DNA of 64,000 bases from Holotrichia oblita (Eukaryota; Arthropoda; Insecta; Coleoptera; Scarabaeidae), in NCBI GenBank assembly GCA_023690525.1, contig CM043019.1, forward strand, positions 88,902,411 to 88,966,410, given 5' to 3'. The notes under the pieces are model-generated. The model was given only the letters and a program-made list of their open reading frames with translations, did no database searches and was not told where the DNA came from. This document shows positions 12,494-23,231 of this stretch, in pieces. The position numbers and the translations under genes are program-made. How positions within the stretch are numbered: the first letter of the stretch is position 1; each line of letters begins with the position of its first letter.

Positions 12494-12649
12494 TCATGAT
12501 TTTGTTTCAAATAAACAAGGATCTTGTATATTTAATATTTTTTTAATTTCTTCTGTTGGATTAATATTTTCAACTTGTTTACTTTTATCAAAACATAATA
12601 ATAGAATATCGTCATCACAATCTGAATCCTCTTTGTTAGTTATATTCAT
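12494..12649 (-). CDS. Small acidic hypothetical ORF (51 aa)
   Basis: A short minus-strand frame from ATG at 12649 to TGA at 12494, starting MNITNKEDSDCDDD. It is rich in acidic residues with no known domain. It sits between the protease fragment and another minus-strand frame, so it may be part of the same decayed element. Short AT-rich frames arise easily by chance; confidence is low. Confidence 0.2.
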   Translation of the reverse strand: MNITNKEDSDCDDDILLLCFDKSKQVENINPTEEIKKILNIQDPCLFETKS

Positions 12650-12668
12650 GAGAGCACTGATATTTTTT

Positions 12669-12944
12669 CTATTGTATCTTTATCTTTGTTATCTTTGTTT
12701 TCTTTAAAGGAATTGAAGGCTGACCAGGAATTTCTAATGTTAATAATCTACCTTTTATTCGCGATTCATCGCTCAGTACATGACGTTTATCATCTATTGT
12801 GTCAACAAGCTTATTTAAAATATTTGCTAATACTGGTCCAGCTGGGATTAAAAGATTTATAAATCCACCATGTATTTCACCACCATCAACAATTTTAGAC
12901 TTGTCTGCATAAATGTTTATATTAGTTATTCGTAAGTAACACAA
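12669..12944 (-). pseudogene. Possible capsid-associated small protein of the Maverick-like relic
   Basis: A 91-codon minus-strand frame. It contains GGEIHGGFINLLIPAGPV, a Gly-flanked hydrophobic stretch, then DESRIKGRLLTLEIPG and a basic tail. Small proteins with a GG-hydrophobic segment are common among capsid accessory proteins of adenovirus-like and Maverick elements, so I suggest that origin. The match is by style only. Its opposite orientation to the protease is consistent with the mixed gene directions of such elements. Confidence 0.3.
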
Positions 12945-13177
12945 TAAAATACTAGTATTGTTTACTCGTAGTAAAAGAATGTATATTTATTTAAATATAA
13001 AACATTATGCAAATTAAGCAAAACGTTAACTAAACTATTCTTTCTAACAAAATATGAACTAGGTACCTACTACTCTTTTTATATTATCATTGAATACTTA
13101 ACTTTAGAAGGTCAGTAGGATCTGCCTATGAACACTAAATATTAAGCCCACAATGCAAAATACAAATTCCCTGATAG

Positions 13178-13183
13178 TTTATT
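13178..13183 (-). promoter_or_regulatory. Candidate polyadenylation signal (AATAAA)
   Basis: AATAAA on the minus strand, about 54 bp beyond the stop of the two-exon hypothetical gene. The spacing is suitable for a short 3' UTR. In AT-rich DNA such hexamers are frequent. Confidence 0.3.
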
Positions 13184-13236
13184 TCATAAAAATTACAATG
13201 AAGAATAAATTTGAATTAAAATTAATCTATAATATT

Positions 13237-13722
13237 TCAATTTCCGGATTCATCGGTAGAACTCGACGACCCGGCAGAACTCGATGATCCCTCAGAACTC
13301 GGTGATTTCTCACTGTAACAGGTTATATTATATATTAAGCAGCAATGCAATAATTATTTATTAATGTTAGGTTGGTATTATGTAAACTACCAGTCCTAAG
13401 TTACCAGTAATGGAGACCGTCGCGTTGTTGTATGATGTGTCCAATAAATAAAGAATTATGTAGTAAAGTGTCTTGTGTTAAATAGTATACAAAAAATAGA
13501 ATAAAACAAACATAAAAGGCAAGAATTAATACACACCTTTTTGTCTCATTTAGAAATAGTAATCTTTGCTTCAGGGTACTGACTATTATCCGTATTTTTT
13601 CGTGTCCATATTCTATTAATACTTGGTCTGTTATACTGGAATTAATTGTAGCCTGGTTTAAATGTATTGCAACTGCAAAAAATCCTGGGGCGTATCTATC
13701 TATCACAAGTAAATGTTCCCGT
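13237..13722 (-). CDS. Unrecognised two-exon 3' gene end with Ser-rich tail
   Basis: Two minus-strand exons join in frame. The first (13722 to 13537) follows an acceptor-like CATTATAG and encodes a segment containing VIDRYAPGFFAVAIHL and IIVSTLKQRLLFLNETK. It ends at donor AAAAG|GTGTGT. The second (13312 to 13237) follows TTACAG, resumes in phase, and encodes a Ser-rich acidic tail made of about three 18-bp repeats (SSSSAGSSSS core) before TGA. A possible poly(A) signal lies 54 bp downstream. I do not recognise the family. Upstream exons would lie beyond 13732, where a foldback repeat now sits, so the gene may be disrupted or have a repeat-filled intron. It is the most host-like coding segment in the window. 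Confidence 0.42.
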
Positions 13723-13731
13723 CTATAATGT

Positions 13732-16700
13732 CAGGGTGGTCAGATAAGAATGCAAAGTGTTGTGTCTCTGAAACTATTCGTCGTAGAGACTTGCGGTAAA
13801 AATTTTTATTACTAAAGTGGGCAAAAGAAGACCATGGAAAATATTTTCAGATTTCCAAGATGGTCGCCAGGGGGCGTAACCGGCATCTTAATCTTTTAAA
13901 GTGATTTTTCACAGAAATCCACCCAGTAAATGTCACGAAAAAATATATGCCTGTTAAAGCTAAGCTTTACTCGAGTAATTTTTGTTTAACACTTTTTGAC
14001 GTATCTATCAAAATAAAGTGTTGGGGTAATTCAATGTTTTTTTTTTTAATAAACAGCTGTAACTCCTAAACGACTAACGATTTTAATAAACTTGGTCTCA
14101 TTGGAAGTAGTACATTATTTTATACGGAGGAAAAGTAATACTTTTCATGGCGCTCTCGTGTTTAGCAGCCGAACGAAGTGAAGCATGTTTAGCAGCTAAT
14201 AGAGAGCGAAAACTACATCGTGTGCTTGCAATATGAAGTGAAAAGTAATTTTATAGTTAGAAAATCATAATAAACACTAATAATTTTGAGGTGTGAACGA
14301 TACGATATGGAAATGACAATATGTAACTACACCTCTGTGCAAAATAATAGCAGTACAGTATATTATCGCTTGTTTGACAAATAGAAGATGAAAAACGATT
14401 TCTTTCGCTACAAATCGATCACTAACGACAAGAAGAGCTTAAATGTGGTATTTCTCTAATAACTTAATTATGAACTAAGTTACAAGCATTGAAGTACACA
14501 TGTGAAAATTCACCCCTCCTTTGTGGTGAAAGTTGAATTAAATTTGTGTCACTAAAAGAAAGAGTATGATTTGTTCATCCAACATTTCAAATTTGGTTTG
14601 ATTATCTGCAGCGGTTCCAAAATTATGAATTTTTTACTTTTCGAAATAGAGGCGAAAATCGTGTGCGAACCCTCTGTAACGCGAGTCGCAGTAGAATGAC
14701 AGCTAGAGGGCGTAACTGATCACCAAAAATTTTAATTCTTATTTTACGCAAAATTTACTAACTTAAGGTCTTTCATAAATATGAAAATAGGAATCTACTG
14801 AAAATTTTGTGTATTCTACATCAAACAACTTTTTTGTATTTTGTGAAATAAGAGGAACGGGGGAGGGGAAACTTTGTATCGAAAGAACGCTTATAACTCC
14901 GGTTCTGTTGAACCGAATTTTGCAAACTTAGTCTCGTTGAAAACAGCATTACTTCTCCAATCTAATGCTTACAAATTGGAACCAATCTAATACGTGACGT
15001 GCATGCTAGAGGGTGCTGTTTAAATTCTTTCGGGAATTTTGTTTTTTTCTCGAAAATATTAAATGGAAACATACATTTTTGACAACAAATTAAAAAAGTA
15101 GGCTAAATAATCAACAAATCAGCGAAAACCGGCTATCGCTATCTTTTACAAATCCGAAAATATCTTTAGAAACGTGTGGATGGTAAAATTTTCTTCTATA
15201 AATTTAAATTACATATTCTGCGTCCCGTGAACGAAATTTAGCAAATTTGGTCTTATTAAAAAGGATTTTCATCGGCCTATATCCCGTGATTCAAACTGTT
15301 TGTCCATTACCGCTAGAGGACGTTAAAGACATTTACCTAAATATGTCAATTTTATGATTTTTGAAAAGAACAATGCGTGGGAGGTTATATTTGTGCTCAT
15401 ACTACAAAATAATTTATTGAAAGCTTAAGATTTTAGTGAAAAGCACAACGATATAATTCAAATAAACAATGCAGAAAAAAAAACAAAAAATGAAACAGCA
15501 TATAAAGTCAATATTAGTGACGGCCTAAATTTTGACGTTGTCTCCTATTATTTTCGATGCAAACTTTCACTCTACAACGAGTGGATGGAACTACAGTTTT
15601 TATTTCTGTCTTAGAAATACTTTGAACGATATTTCCTATTCCCACAATCGAGCGGTAGATCGCGTTGCAAAAATAAGATATTTTTTCGCCCCCAAAAATA
15701 AAAATCTAAACAAAGCAAATTTGGGGTCCAGGGTGGCCATGGAAATAGACTGGCGTGTTACATCCATCTATCAGGAGTCAGAAAATTGCAAACATTTATG
15801 GAGAAATGCACAGCACATTCATCATGCTTGAAAAGCATATTGTTGCGAATTTCTAGCGACATGTCTTCTATTCTGTTCTCCTTAACGTCCTCTAGCGGTG
15901 ACAGAAATAGACGATATTAAACAATTTGAATCACTAGCAGTAGGTTTAGGAAAATCCATGATAGTTTATTTTTTGGACGCCAAGCACTCCACGCGCTGCA
16001 TGCACGTCACTTATTAGATTGGTTCCAATTTGTAAGCATTAGACTAAGTTTGCAAAATTCGGTTCAACAGAACCGGAGTTATAAGCGTTCCTTCAATACA
16101 AAGTTTCCCCCGCCCCACCCCGTAAAATTACCAAAAAATTAGCGAAAATCAGATATCGCTATCTTTTACCTATCCGAAGATACCTTGAGAAACGTGTGAA
16201 CAGAAAGAATTTCTTCTGTAAATTAAATTATTCCTGCTTCCCCTGAACATGCAGAAATTAGGAAGTTTTGTCTTATTAGAAAGGACTTTCTTTTAACTAT
16301 ATTTAGTGATTCAAACTAGTTAATATTACTTTGTCCATCACCACTAGAGGGCGTTAAGTAAATTTAAATAAATAACTTTTGTGATTTTTTAAAACAACAG
16401 TGCGTGGAATATTTGGTGACCAAGAAAATAGACTATCAAGGATTTTTCTAAGCCTATTATTAGTGATTCAAATTGTTTAATATTATTGTTTCTACCACTG
16501 CTAGAGGGCATTAAGAAAATTTGATAAGTGCGCTATACATTTCTCCGTAAATTTTCACAATTTTCTGGCCCCTTATGGGTGGATAGAACACGCCAGTCTA
16601 TTTCCTTGGCCACCCAGAATCCCAAATTTAGCTTGTTTAGATTTTTCTTTGCATAGAAAATGATGGGACAATTTAAAGATTTAGGCCGCCACTGATATTG

Positions 16701-16840
16701 AGCTTATGCTTTTTTCTATTTCGTTGTTTCACTGCATTGTTTATTTCAATCACACCATTATGCTTTTCACTAGTATCTTAAACTTTCAATTTATTATTTT
16801 ATAGTCTGAGCATAAATAAAACTTCCCATTCTCTAAAGAG
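13732..16840. repeat. Composite foldback repeat region carrying CTAGAGGGCG modules
   Basis: Begins CAGGGTGGTCAGATAAGAAT, similar to the terminus of the element at 38021. The region contains several related modules in both orientations: 14870-15040 is inverted relative to 16000-16120, 15410-15900 is inverted relative to 16440-16810, and 15200-15390 is directly repeated at 16217-16400. Each module ends near a (C/T)GCTAGAGGGCG-type motif. No frame looks coding; the 99-codon frame at 15532-15831 lies wholly inside repeat arms. I see no clean right terminus, so the outer boundary is approximate. Confidence 0.7.
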
Positions 16841-17479
16841 AAAAGTTACTTGAATTGATATGGCATATGTTATAAAATTAATTTGACTTATACAGGATGT
16901 TCCTTTTTTCGCCGAACAAAGTATGTACAGCTTTGATATTATAGATAAAACAACCTATACATTTTATCATTTCTGGGTTCCTCTACAGAGTTTATGAGGG
17001 CTTGTTTAAATATTTCCTATCTTTATCTCTAACCGTTTTCAATGTATTTATAATTGTAATTTTTGTCAAATGTAGGTGCTTTTTAGATACCCTATCTATT
17101 TTCGTTTCATCTTTAAAATTGCGATTTGGATTTTTTCCACTAACAAAGAGTTCTGTTTAGGAATAGTTTATTGAAGTATCTTTCCAGAACTTCCTCATTA
17201 CTACAACCTGATGACGACTTTTCCGAGACATTGAATTAGCAAAATTCGCGGAAATTATTAACGATTATTTTTTGTACATACATGCCTCACTATAGTTAAA
17301 CTTTATATTTTAAGCAAATTAATATTCAAGACAATGTAAGGATTTTCGTAACAATAACTCCGAAATTATTGTCGTGCGTTAAATTAACAAGAATTAAGGA
17401 CAATGCAAATAATATTTAATTAAAATAAAATAATATTCTATATGAATGTATCTCTCACTATTAGTGTGCTTTGGCTAAA
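16841..17479. other. Non-coding; possible TE terminus at 16896
   Basis: TATACAGGATGTTCC at about 16893 looks like a TA-flanked DNA-transposon end. The rest is AT-rich with no gene and no partner terminus that I could find. Confidence 0.4.
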
Positions 17480-17720
17480 TAAATATATCAAATGTTGCAA
17501 ATTCCGTATATAATTTGAAAAAAATTTATTCGAGCAACTAACAATAAAAAAATATAAACAAACAGGCTTTGAAGCGTTTGTCGGTCAGTTGATCTAAACG
17601 AATCCTTTATTTTTTTTTTTGAAATCCTTGATGCATTGAGAAAACTCATCATGAAACTTTTTTTACATGGCCCCATAAATAGAAATCATATGGTGTGATA
17701 TCTGGACGACCAATCACACT
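17480..17720 (-). pseudogene. C-terminal remnant of a Tc/mariner-type transposase
   Basis: On the minus strand, in shifting frames, the sequence reads GRPDITPYDFYLWG and then KIKDSFRSTDRQTLQS. The first is the third-Asp block of mariner-superfamily transposases (usually PPRSPDLTPLDFYLWG). Frame changes separate the block from the tail. The N-terminal domain and first two catalytic residues are missing. It is a dead fragment, probably of the same broad group as the enzymes at 5766 and 29150. Confidence 0.6.
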
Positions 17721-20500
17721 AGAAGCGAAAACCTTCTGACGGATTTTTGTCTCTAACGTGATCTACACATCGAGTTATGTCTTTCCGACATCTTCTACCC
17801 ACTTTTTACTTTCGTATTTTTGTACTTTTATTTTAGTTTATTTTGTATTTAGTTTAATTTTGTATCGTCTATTACATTACTATGACCCGGTCAAAACTAG
17901 GAAGAGATCATAATAGAAACTTAAATGGTGAAAGCCTTGGATATAATTTGTTTCTGTTTACATTTAACTCCTTAGAAATGTTTCTGAGACTAGCATGGGG
18001 AGAAAAATATTTAATTAACCTTTCCCAATAATACTGGCGTGTTTTCTTGATCTTTTTATAATTCGCATTACTAGTTTTGTTGAATCTTCTCTTCACTTTC
18101 TACAAGCTTCTGGAATGTAGTTGCCTGAAATTTAGTTCATTATATGTACGAACAGCTAAATAGCAATTGCAATTCCATTCTCCCAACTTATAATCAATAC
18201 CCACTAATTTTTCGTGTGTATAGTTCATAGCACGTAATTAACATGGATAAATCAAAGATCTTATTTTACACTTATTAAATACAGAAAACTTGTTTTTATG
18301 GAAAGGATTAATAGCTAATAATGAATTCACAATACTATTACATATGTTACTTACGTCAATACAGTAACCATTACATTTAGCACAGCACGCTAATCTCGAA
18401 AGCAAAGTTATTGTTATGAAAATATGTACTTACCTTGTCGTAAATATTAATTTGCTTAAAAATTGGAAAGTTTAGCTTTAGTGAGGTATTTACAAGAAAT
18501 ATTCGTTGACAATTTGCACATTACGTAGTGCTTAGAAAAATATTGTTACAAATTTGTTATTACGAGTATTTCTTTACAAATTTTGTATTGTTTTAGTTAA
18601 TAATGCGGTATATTACGCCATCTGTTGGCATGGTTGGCATTGTTGCGCATGCACAGTATGTAAGAGAGAATGTCTACGTTTTTAAGAACCTATTGTGAGA
18701 TTTTATCTTAAACATAACTCTTTGTTAGTAAAATAAAATCGAAATTGCTATTTGATGATGAAACGAAAAACTTGGCGATTAATATTGGCTCAAAAAGAGT
18801 ACTCGAGCTTTTGTAAATACAATTAATGTAGGTTTTATAGTGTTAATACGAACCATTAAACTATTGTTTATCATATATCATATCAAAAACAAAAAGTTAT
18901 TTAAGAGAAAAGTGTTAGGCAACTTTTAGCTGTATGGGACAAATGAACACTCAAATACATTATTTCCATAATTTTGCGAAAGGTCATTTGTATTTTAAAT
19001 CAAATAAAAACGTTTGCACCACACATTAAGTGTTAAATAATTTATGTACCTGAAATGAAGAATTTCCGACATATTCACATGAATTTCATTACTGAATGTT
19101 CCAGTAAAAATGACTAAAACACAACCCAACTACAAAAACTCATCTTATGTAGTTGATAGCCATTAAAATAATGTATTGTCACACGGTGCACTTGCATTTT
19201 GCGCAAGTCACGATTAACAATATATCGATATTTATCAATGTGTCTGTTCACTCTAATATATATATATCATTGAAATTTATTCACTCGGTATAAGGAACTC
19301 ATTTAAAACACTGGAATTTACTATGAATAGTTATAAAATACATGAAGTTAGAGTACATATATGGCAACAGATCCTATATTGAATATAATTAAAACATGTT
19401 GAAAAAATGAATTGAAATTGCAGTAATATGGAAAGCTGTATTCACCATTAATTACATGGAGATAATGATTCAAGAGCAAAAGCATACACAGGAAGTTTTG
19501 TAAACGTACCTTTTTTGTATTTCTTTATATCTAAATGTGCCACTCGTTTTGAGGTCATCGCACTAGATACAACTTTCAGCATTTATATCTTAGCTATTCA
19601 TACATTGTATATACACCACGTATCATATACATGTTGTCTTTTAAGTTTCTAGAGTTGTATCTTTTTATTTCCCCTTCGTGCACGTTGTAATGATAAATAT
19701 AATAACATACGTGGCAACAAAAGATAACTACAGATGTGTAAGAAAATACATGTGTATATGTATTTCAGTATAGTTTTGCATTACATATCTACTTTACATA
19801 GTATTTGATATGGATATGGATATTTTACTATTACCAGTCGTTTTGAATCATTTCATATTTTCAATTGTTATTTCTGCTATCTATACATAAATATGTAAAT
19901 ATAAAGACTTCCAATTGTGATTTTGCAGTCGATATTTTTTTCCTAATGTAAACGTAATGCGCGATAGTTATGGAAGTTACGACATTGTCAGAAATTCTAC
20001 CATAGACATCACAATCATAACACAAATTGTTAGAGGTATGATTTATTAGAAATACCACGTGTTAAGACAAATAGCTTTATTGTAATAAGCACAGATACAA
20101 ACAAATATACAATATTCACGAGACTGTTACTATCACTGTCATCAGTTCATAGATAACGCGACCGTCCAATCTCGCATCATTCTCGTATAGTGCAATACAA
20201 AAATGAACTGGCACGTAATTTACTAACACAAATCTATTACTTAATCTATTTGGCTATGTTCAGACGTGGTTAATAATTGAATTTCCGATATTTCTTCGTC
20301 TTTTACAATGGTGATGCGAAATTGAAATTGTTCATTTTGACAACCAATTTATGCCCTTTGTCGGTGAAATGTTAGAACTATAAAAATGCTGCTAAGTTAT
20401 TTTTTGTTTTTTAATTTGGTAACTCAATTGCCAAGTACGGCAGAACGCAATCAATGCGAGGGAGATATACTTTATATTTAGTTACTATACTATATACATA
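17721..20500. other. Non-coding AT-rich DNA, partial dispersed repeat at 17810-17905
   Basis: The minus strand of 17810-17905 resembles the TTTTGACCGGGTCATAGTA region of the repeats at 32422 and 36729, so it is a partial inverted copy. GAAGCGAAAACCTTCTG at 17728, also found in those repeats, lies nearby. The remaining ~2.6 kb shows no gene. Confidence 0.45.
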
Positions 20501-20504
20501 CATA

Positions 20505-20957
20505 CAGCGTGTTCATTTGAAAACTTCCCACCGCAAGTTTCTGGAAATCGAGAAAATTATGAAAACTTTCCTAAAACACGTAAGAAGTATTATCGAGGGA
20601 GACAACTTTTGATGCAAAAATTGGCTCACCTACTTGAACATGCTACCCCCTGGAGCTACCCCCTCAAAAATCTTAAATTGAAAAGGGTATCGAGTAATAC
20701 TTCATTTTCATAGTCTTTTGAAACACTACATTTTGGCGTTTATTTTTTTGAAATTGATCGATTCGTTTTCGAAATTTGTAATTGGAATTTTGTATAATAC
20801 TACTAGTATAGCATATGCGAATGGGATATAGGAACAAAAAAAAACACTACACTAGAAAAGAATGATTTAAACGCCAATCGTTAATTGTATAAATCTCCGT
20901 TACATATCAAAGTAGGAATGAAGAATTTCGTCGAAACCGTACTCCTGGTTGCTATAT
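20505..20957. repeat. Probable DNA-transposon end (CAGCGTGTTCATTTG)
   Basis: TACAGCGTGTTCATTTGAAA at 20505 has the form of a TA-flanked terminus, followed by non-coding sequence of a style common in insect non-autonomous elements. I found no matching right end before the next element at 20963, so this may be truncated. Confidence 0.35.
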
Positions 20958-21306
20958 ATGTACACTCGAACGTTTTAAAACCGACTCAAACTGCCATAAA
21001 ACCCGATGAAAGTATGCTTTATTGCGGTACCTGAATGCAAAGCAGAAATAGTATGGTCAACTGTATGTAAATTACTAGATATTTATATGTATATACAATA
21101 TATTTTTCTATTAAATCCAGTTTCATATGCAAGGGATCATTTATAAATTCCTAAACCGATAATTTCTTAATGTGAGCTTAACATATCTATAGTTAAATCG
21201 CTATCGCATACAATTTCACTATAATTCTAAGTATATATGTAATTAAGAAATTACATGAATAATAATATGTATGAGGGCAAGATATAAAAGTCTATTTCTT
21301 ATTATA

Positions 21307-22665
21307 GAGTGGATCGAAAAACGCGTTTTTTTCTGCAATACAATTCTAATAACGCGGAAAACTTGCGCATAGGCGTCATTATAAATGAAAAAATATTTAA
21401 AAAAAATTTTTCAAAATTTGAAATCGCGCAGAAGGCTTAAAGTTACCAAAAAAGTCAAAATACCGGTAAATTTAAAAAAAAAATGCAAAAATTAGAAAAA
21501 ACACATTTTTTGTGTGTGTTTTTAGAGTGTCCTTAACGCATACAAAAAATAATTAGACCCATACGTGTTTTACTGAATTCGCGCAAAAGGTCTAAAGTTG
21601 CGGGTTGTATCGCAAAAAAACGATATTTCATGATTTTCGACGATTTTTAAATATGTGCCAAAACCCATAAAAGTTTTATTTTTAATTTGTAATAGTGTAA
21701 AAACTATTCAAAATAGTTTTCCCAATCCAGAAAAAATACTTTCAGACCTGTTATTCCTTAACTGTATTCGTGCAAAAGGTCTAAATTATAGTATAAGTTA
21801 AGTTATAGTCCCGTAAAAACGCCGTTTTCCATATCTGATGAGTGTTTATTTAACACATTAGGTTTGTAGTAAGACTCTAACAAGTGATTTCTACATCCAC
21901 CCTACGCAACCAACCAACCAGGGTGAATTTTATTTACAATATTTACAGTAACTATTTACTTTGAACAATGCATATGTTCGTTGTAGGCAAAAAATTATTT
22001 ACATAAAAGCCCCTTTAAGTTCTGACTTTTAATTAAATGTGGGCATCAGTTGTCTTGATTTTAAAGTAGCTCTAATATAACCATCTCGATTTCCATGCCC
22101 GCACACTTTTTCTGCTGCTTCTGTAACCAGTTTTACATACCTCTCAACTGACTGGGTGAGGCATGGGAATTTGAAGTAGTTAAACACTGATAGCACTTTG
22201 TCTTTCAACAAAGAAGCAATGTGTTCAGTTGGCATCTTGGAAAGTAGTGGCGGCGGTGTTAACTTGCAGATTGACCAATCAATATTCATTCGGTATAGTC
22301 GTTTGCACTAAAATTTATTGAAGGTATTTTGAAGTCTCTTACGTAACCTTCAGCCGATGGGTCATTTCTGGATTTAAGGATCCTCCTGTAGCCAAGTTCT
22401 CTAATGCTGCTCGCAACTTTGGGTCTTTTGCGCGAATTCAGTAAAACAAGAATGGGTCTAATTTAAATTTAAAAATTTATTTTTTTTGCATTTTTTTTAA
22501 TTTACAGGGATTTTGACTTTTTTTTTGGTAACTTTAGGCCTTCTGCCCGATTTCAAATTTTGAAAAAAAAAATTTTAATATTTTAATTTATAATGACGCC
22601 TATGCGCAAGTTTTCCGTGCTATTAGAATTGTATTGCAGAAAAAAACGTGTTTTTCGATTCACCC
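21307..22665. mobile_element. Nested DNA element with ~250-300 bp TIRs
   Basis: Ends read GAGTGGATCGAAAAACGCG and, inverted, GGGTGAATCGAAAAACACG, with TA on both sides (21305-21306 and 22666-22667). Inverted similarity continues to about 21610 and 22415, including AATTCGCGCAAAAG. Within the left part the module CGCGCARAAGGYYTAAAGTT recurs at about 21424, 21586 and 21770, indicating degenerate internal repeats. It contains a broken minus-strand coding remnant. Confidence 0.72.
22029..22440 (-). pseudogene. Fragment of a widespread uncharacterised invertebrate TE-like protein
   Basis: The open part (22289 to 22029, 86 codons) contains TQSVERYVKLVTEAAEKVCG and RDGYIRATLKSRQLMPTF. Upstream, in a frame offset by one base near 22290, the minus strand continues with IRELGYRRILKSRNDPSAEG and RDFKIPSINFSANDYTE. 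This order matches the C-terminus of a family of uncharacterised, often multicopy proteins I have seen in arthropods and cnidarians. Its place inside a TIR element supports a transposon origin, and the Glu of VER could be a catalytic acid of an RNase H-like fold (inference). The frame break and missing N-terminus make it non-functional. Confidence 0.5.
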
Positions 22666-23231
22666 TATTACATATACTTTAGAGAATGAATATTCGCATG
22701 ATGGTGCAGAAAATGTCCTTCAGAACCAACCAATAATTCAAAAGTTTTTTCTGTGTATTAATTTGTTTTCAGTTTGACTGCCTTTTCGTTTACCTTCTCT
22801 ATTATTTGAAATAAATTATTATTTGTTTACTGTGTGTTTTGTTATAAATTCTCGAATAAAATCAGTGTTTTTAACGAAACAAACTTAAGATGAACATAGA
22901 TTCCTGTCTATCTACTTCGATAAATATTTTTCTTATGGTTCTAAAATTGATTTGTATTATTATTTTATTTGCGTTTATATGTCATTAATGGTAATGGGTG
23001 TTGGCAAACGCTATACTACGTAATAACGCAGGTATTAAAAGTATCTGAAAAAGAATATATTTCTGCAGCGATCTTCCCATTCATTTCACATTACGTAGCT
23101 ATTTTACCTGCTCATAAGCAAATTGCTTTATTACTACAAACATCCAGTTAAATGTTGAAAGTTTCTGTGTGCGCTTTTAGGTCTATGTCGCTTGTCGGGT
23201 GAGTCGATTCTAAAACGTTCGAGTGTACATA

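Larger units (their letters stand above)
20963..23225. mobile_element. TIR element (dispersed repeat copy 2) carrying a nested element
   Basis: Bounded by inverted repeats of about 28 bp starting CACTCGAACGTTTTA, two mismatches between arms, with TA outside each (20961-20962 and 23226-23227). The left ~310 bp matches the repeat at 9799. The interior is interrupted by a second TIR element (21307-22665). Without that insert the element would be about 0.9 kb and non-coding, that is, non-autonomous. The right end is only 6 bp from a mariner insertion. Confidence 0.75.

Noticed and set aside
15532..15831. 99-codon plus-strand open frame
   Set aside because: Lies wholly within inverted-repeat arms that have a diverged partner at 16490-16780 where the frame is not kept.
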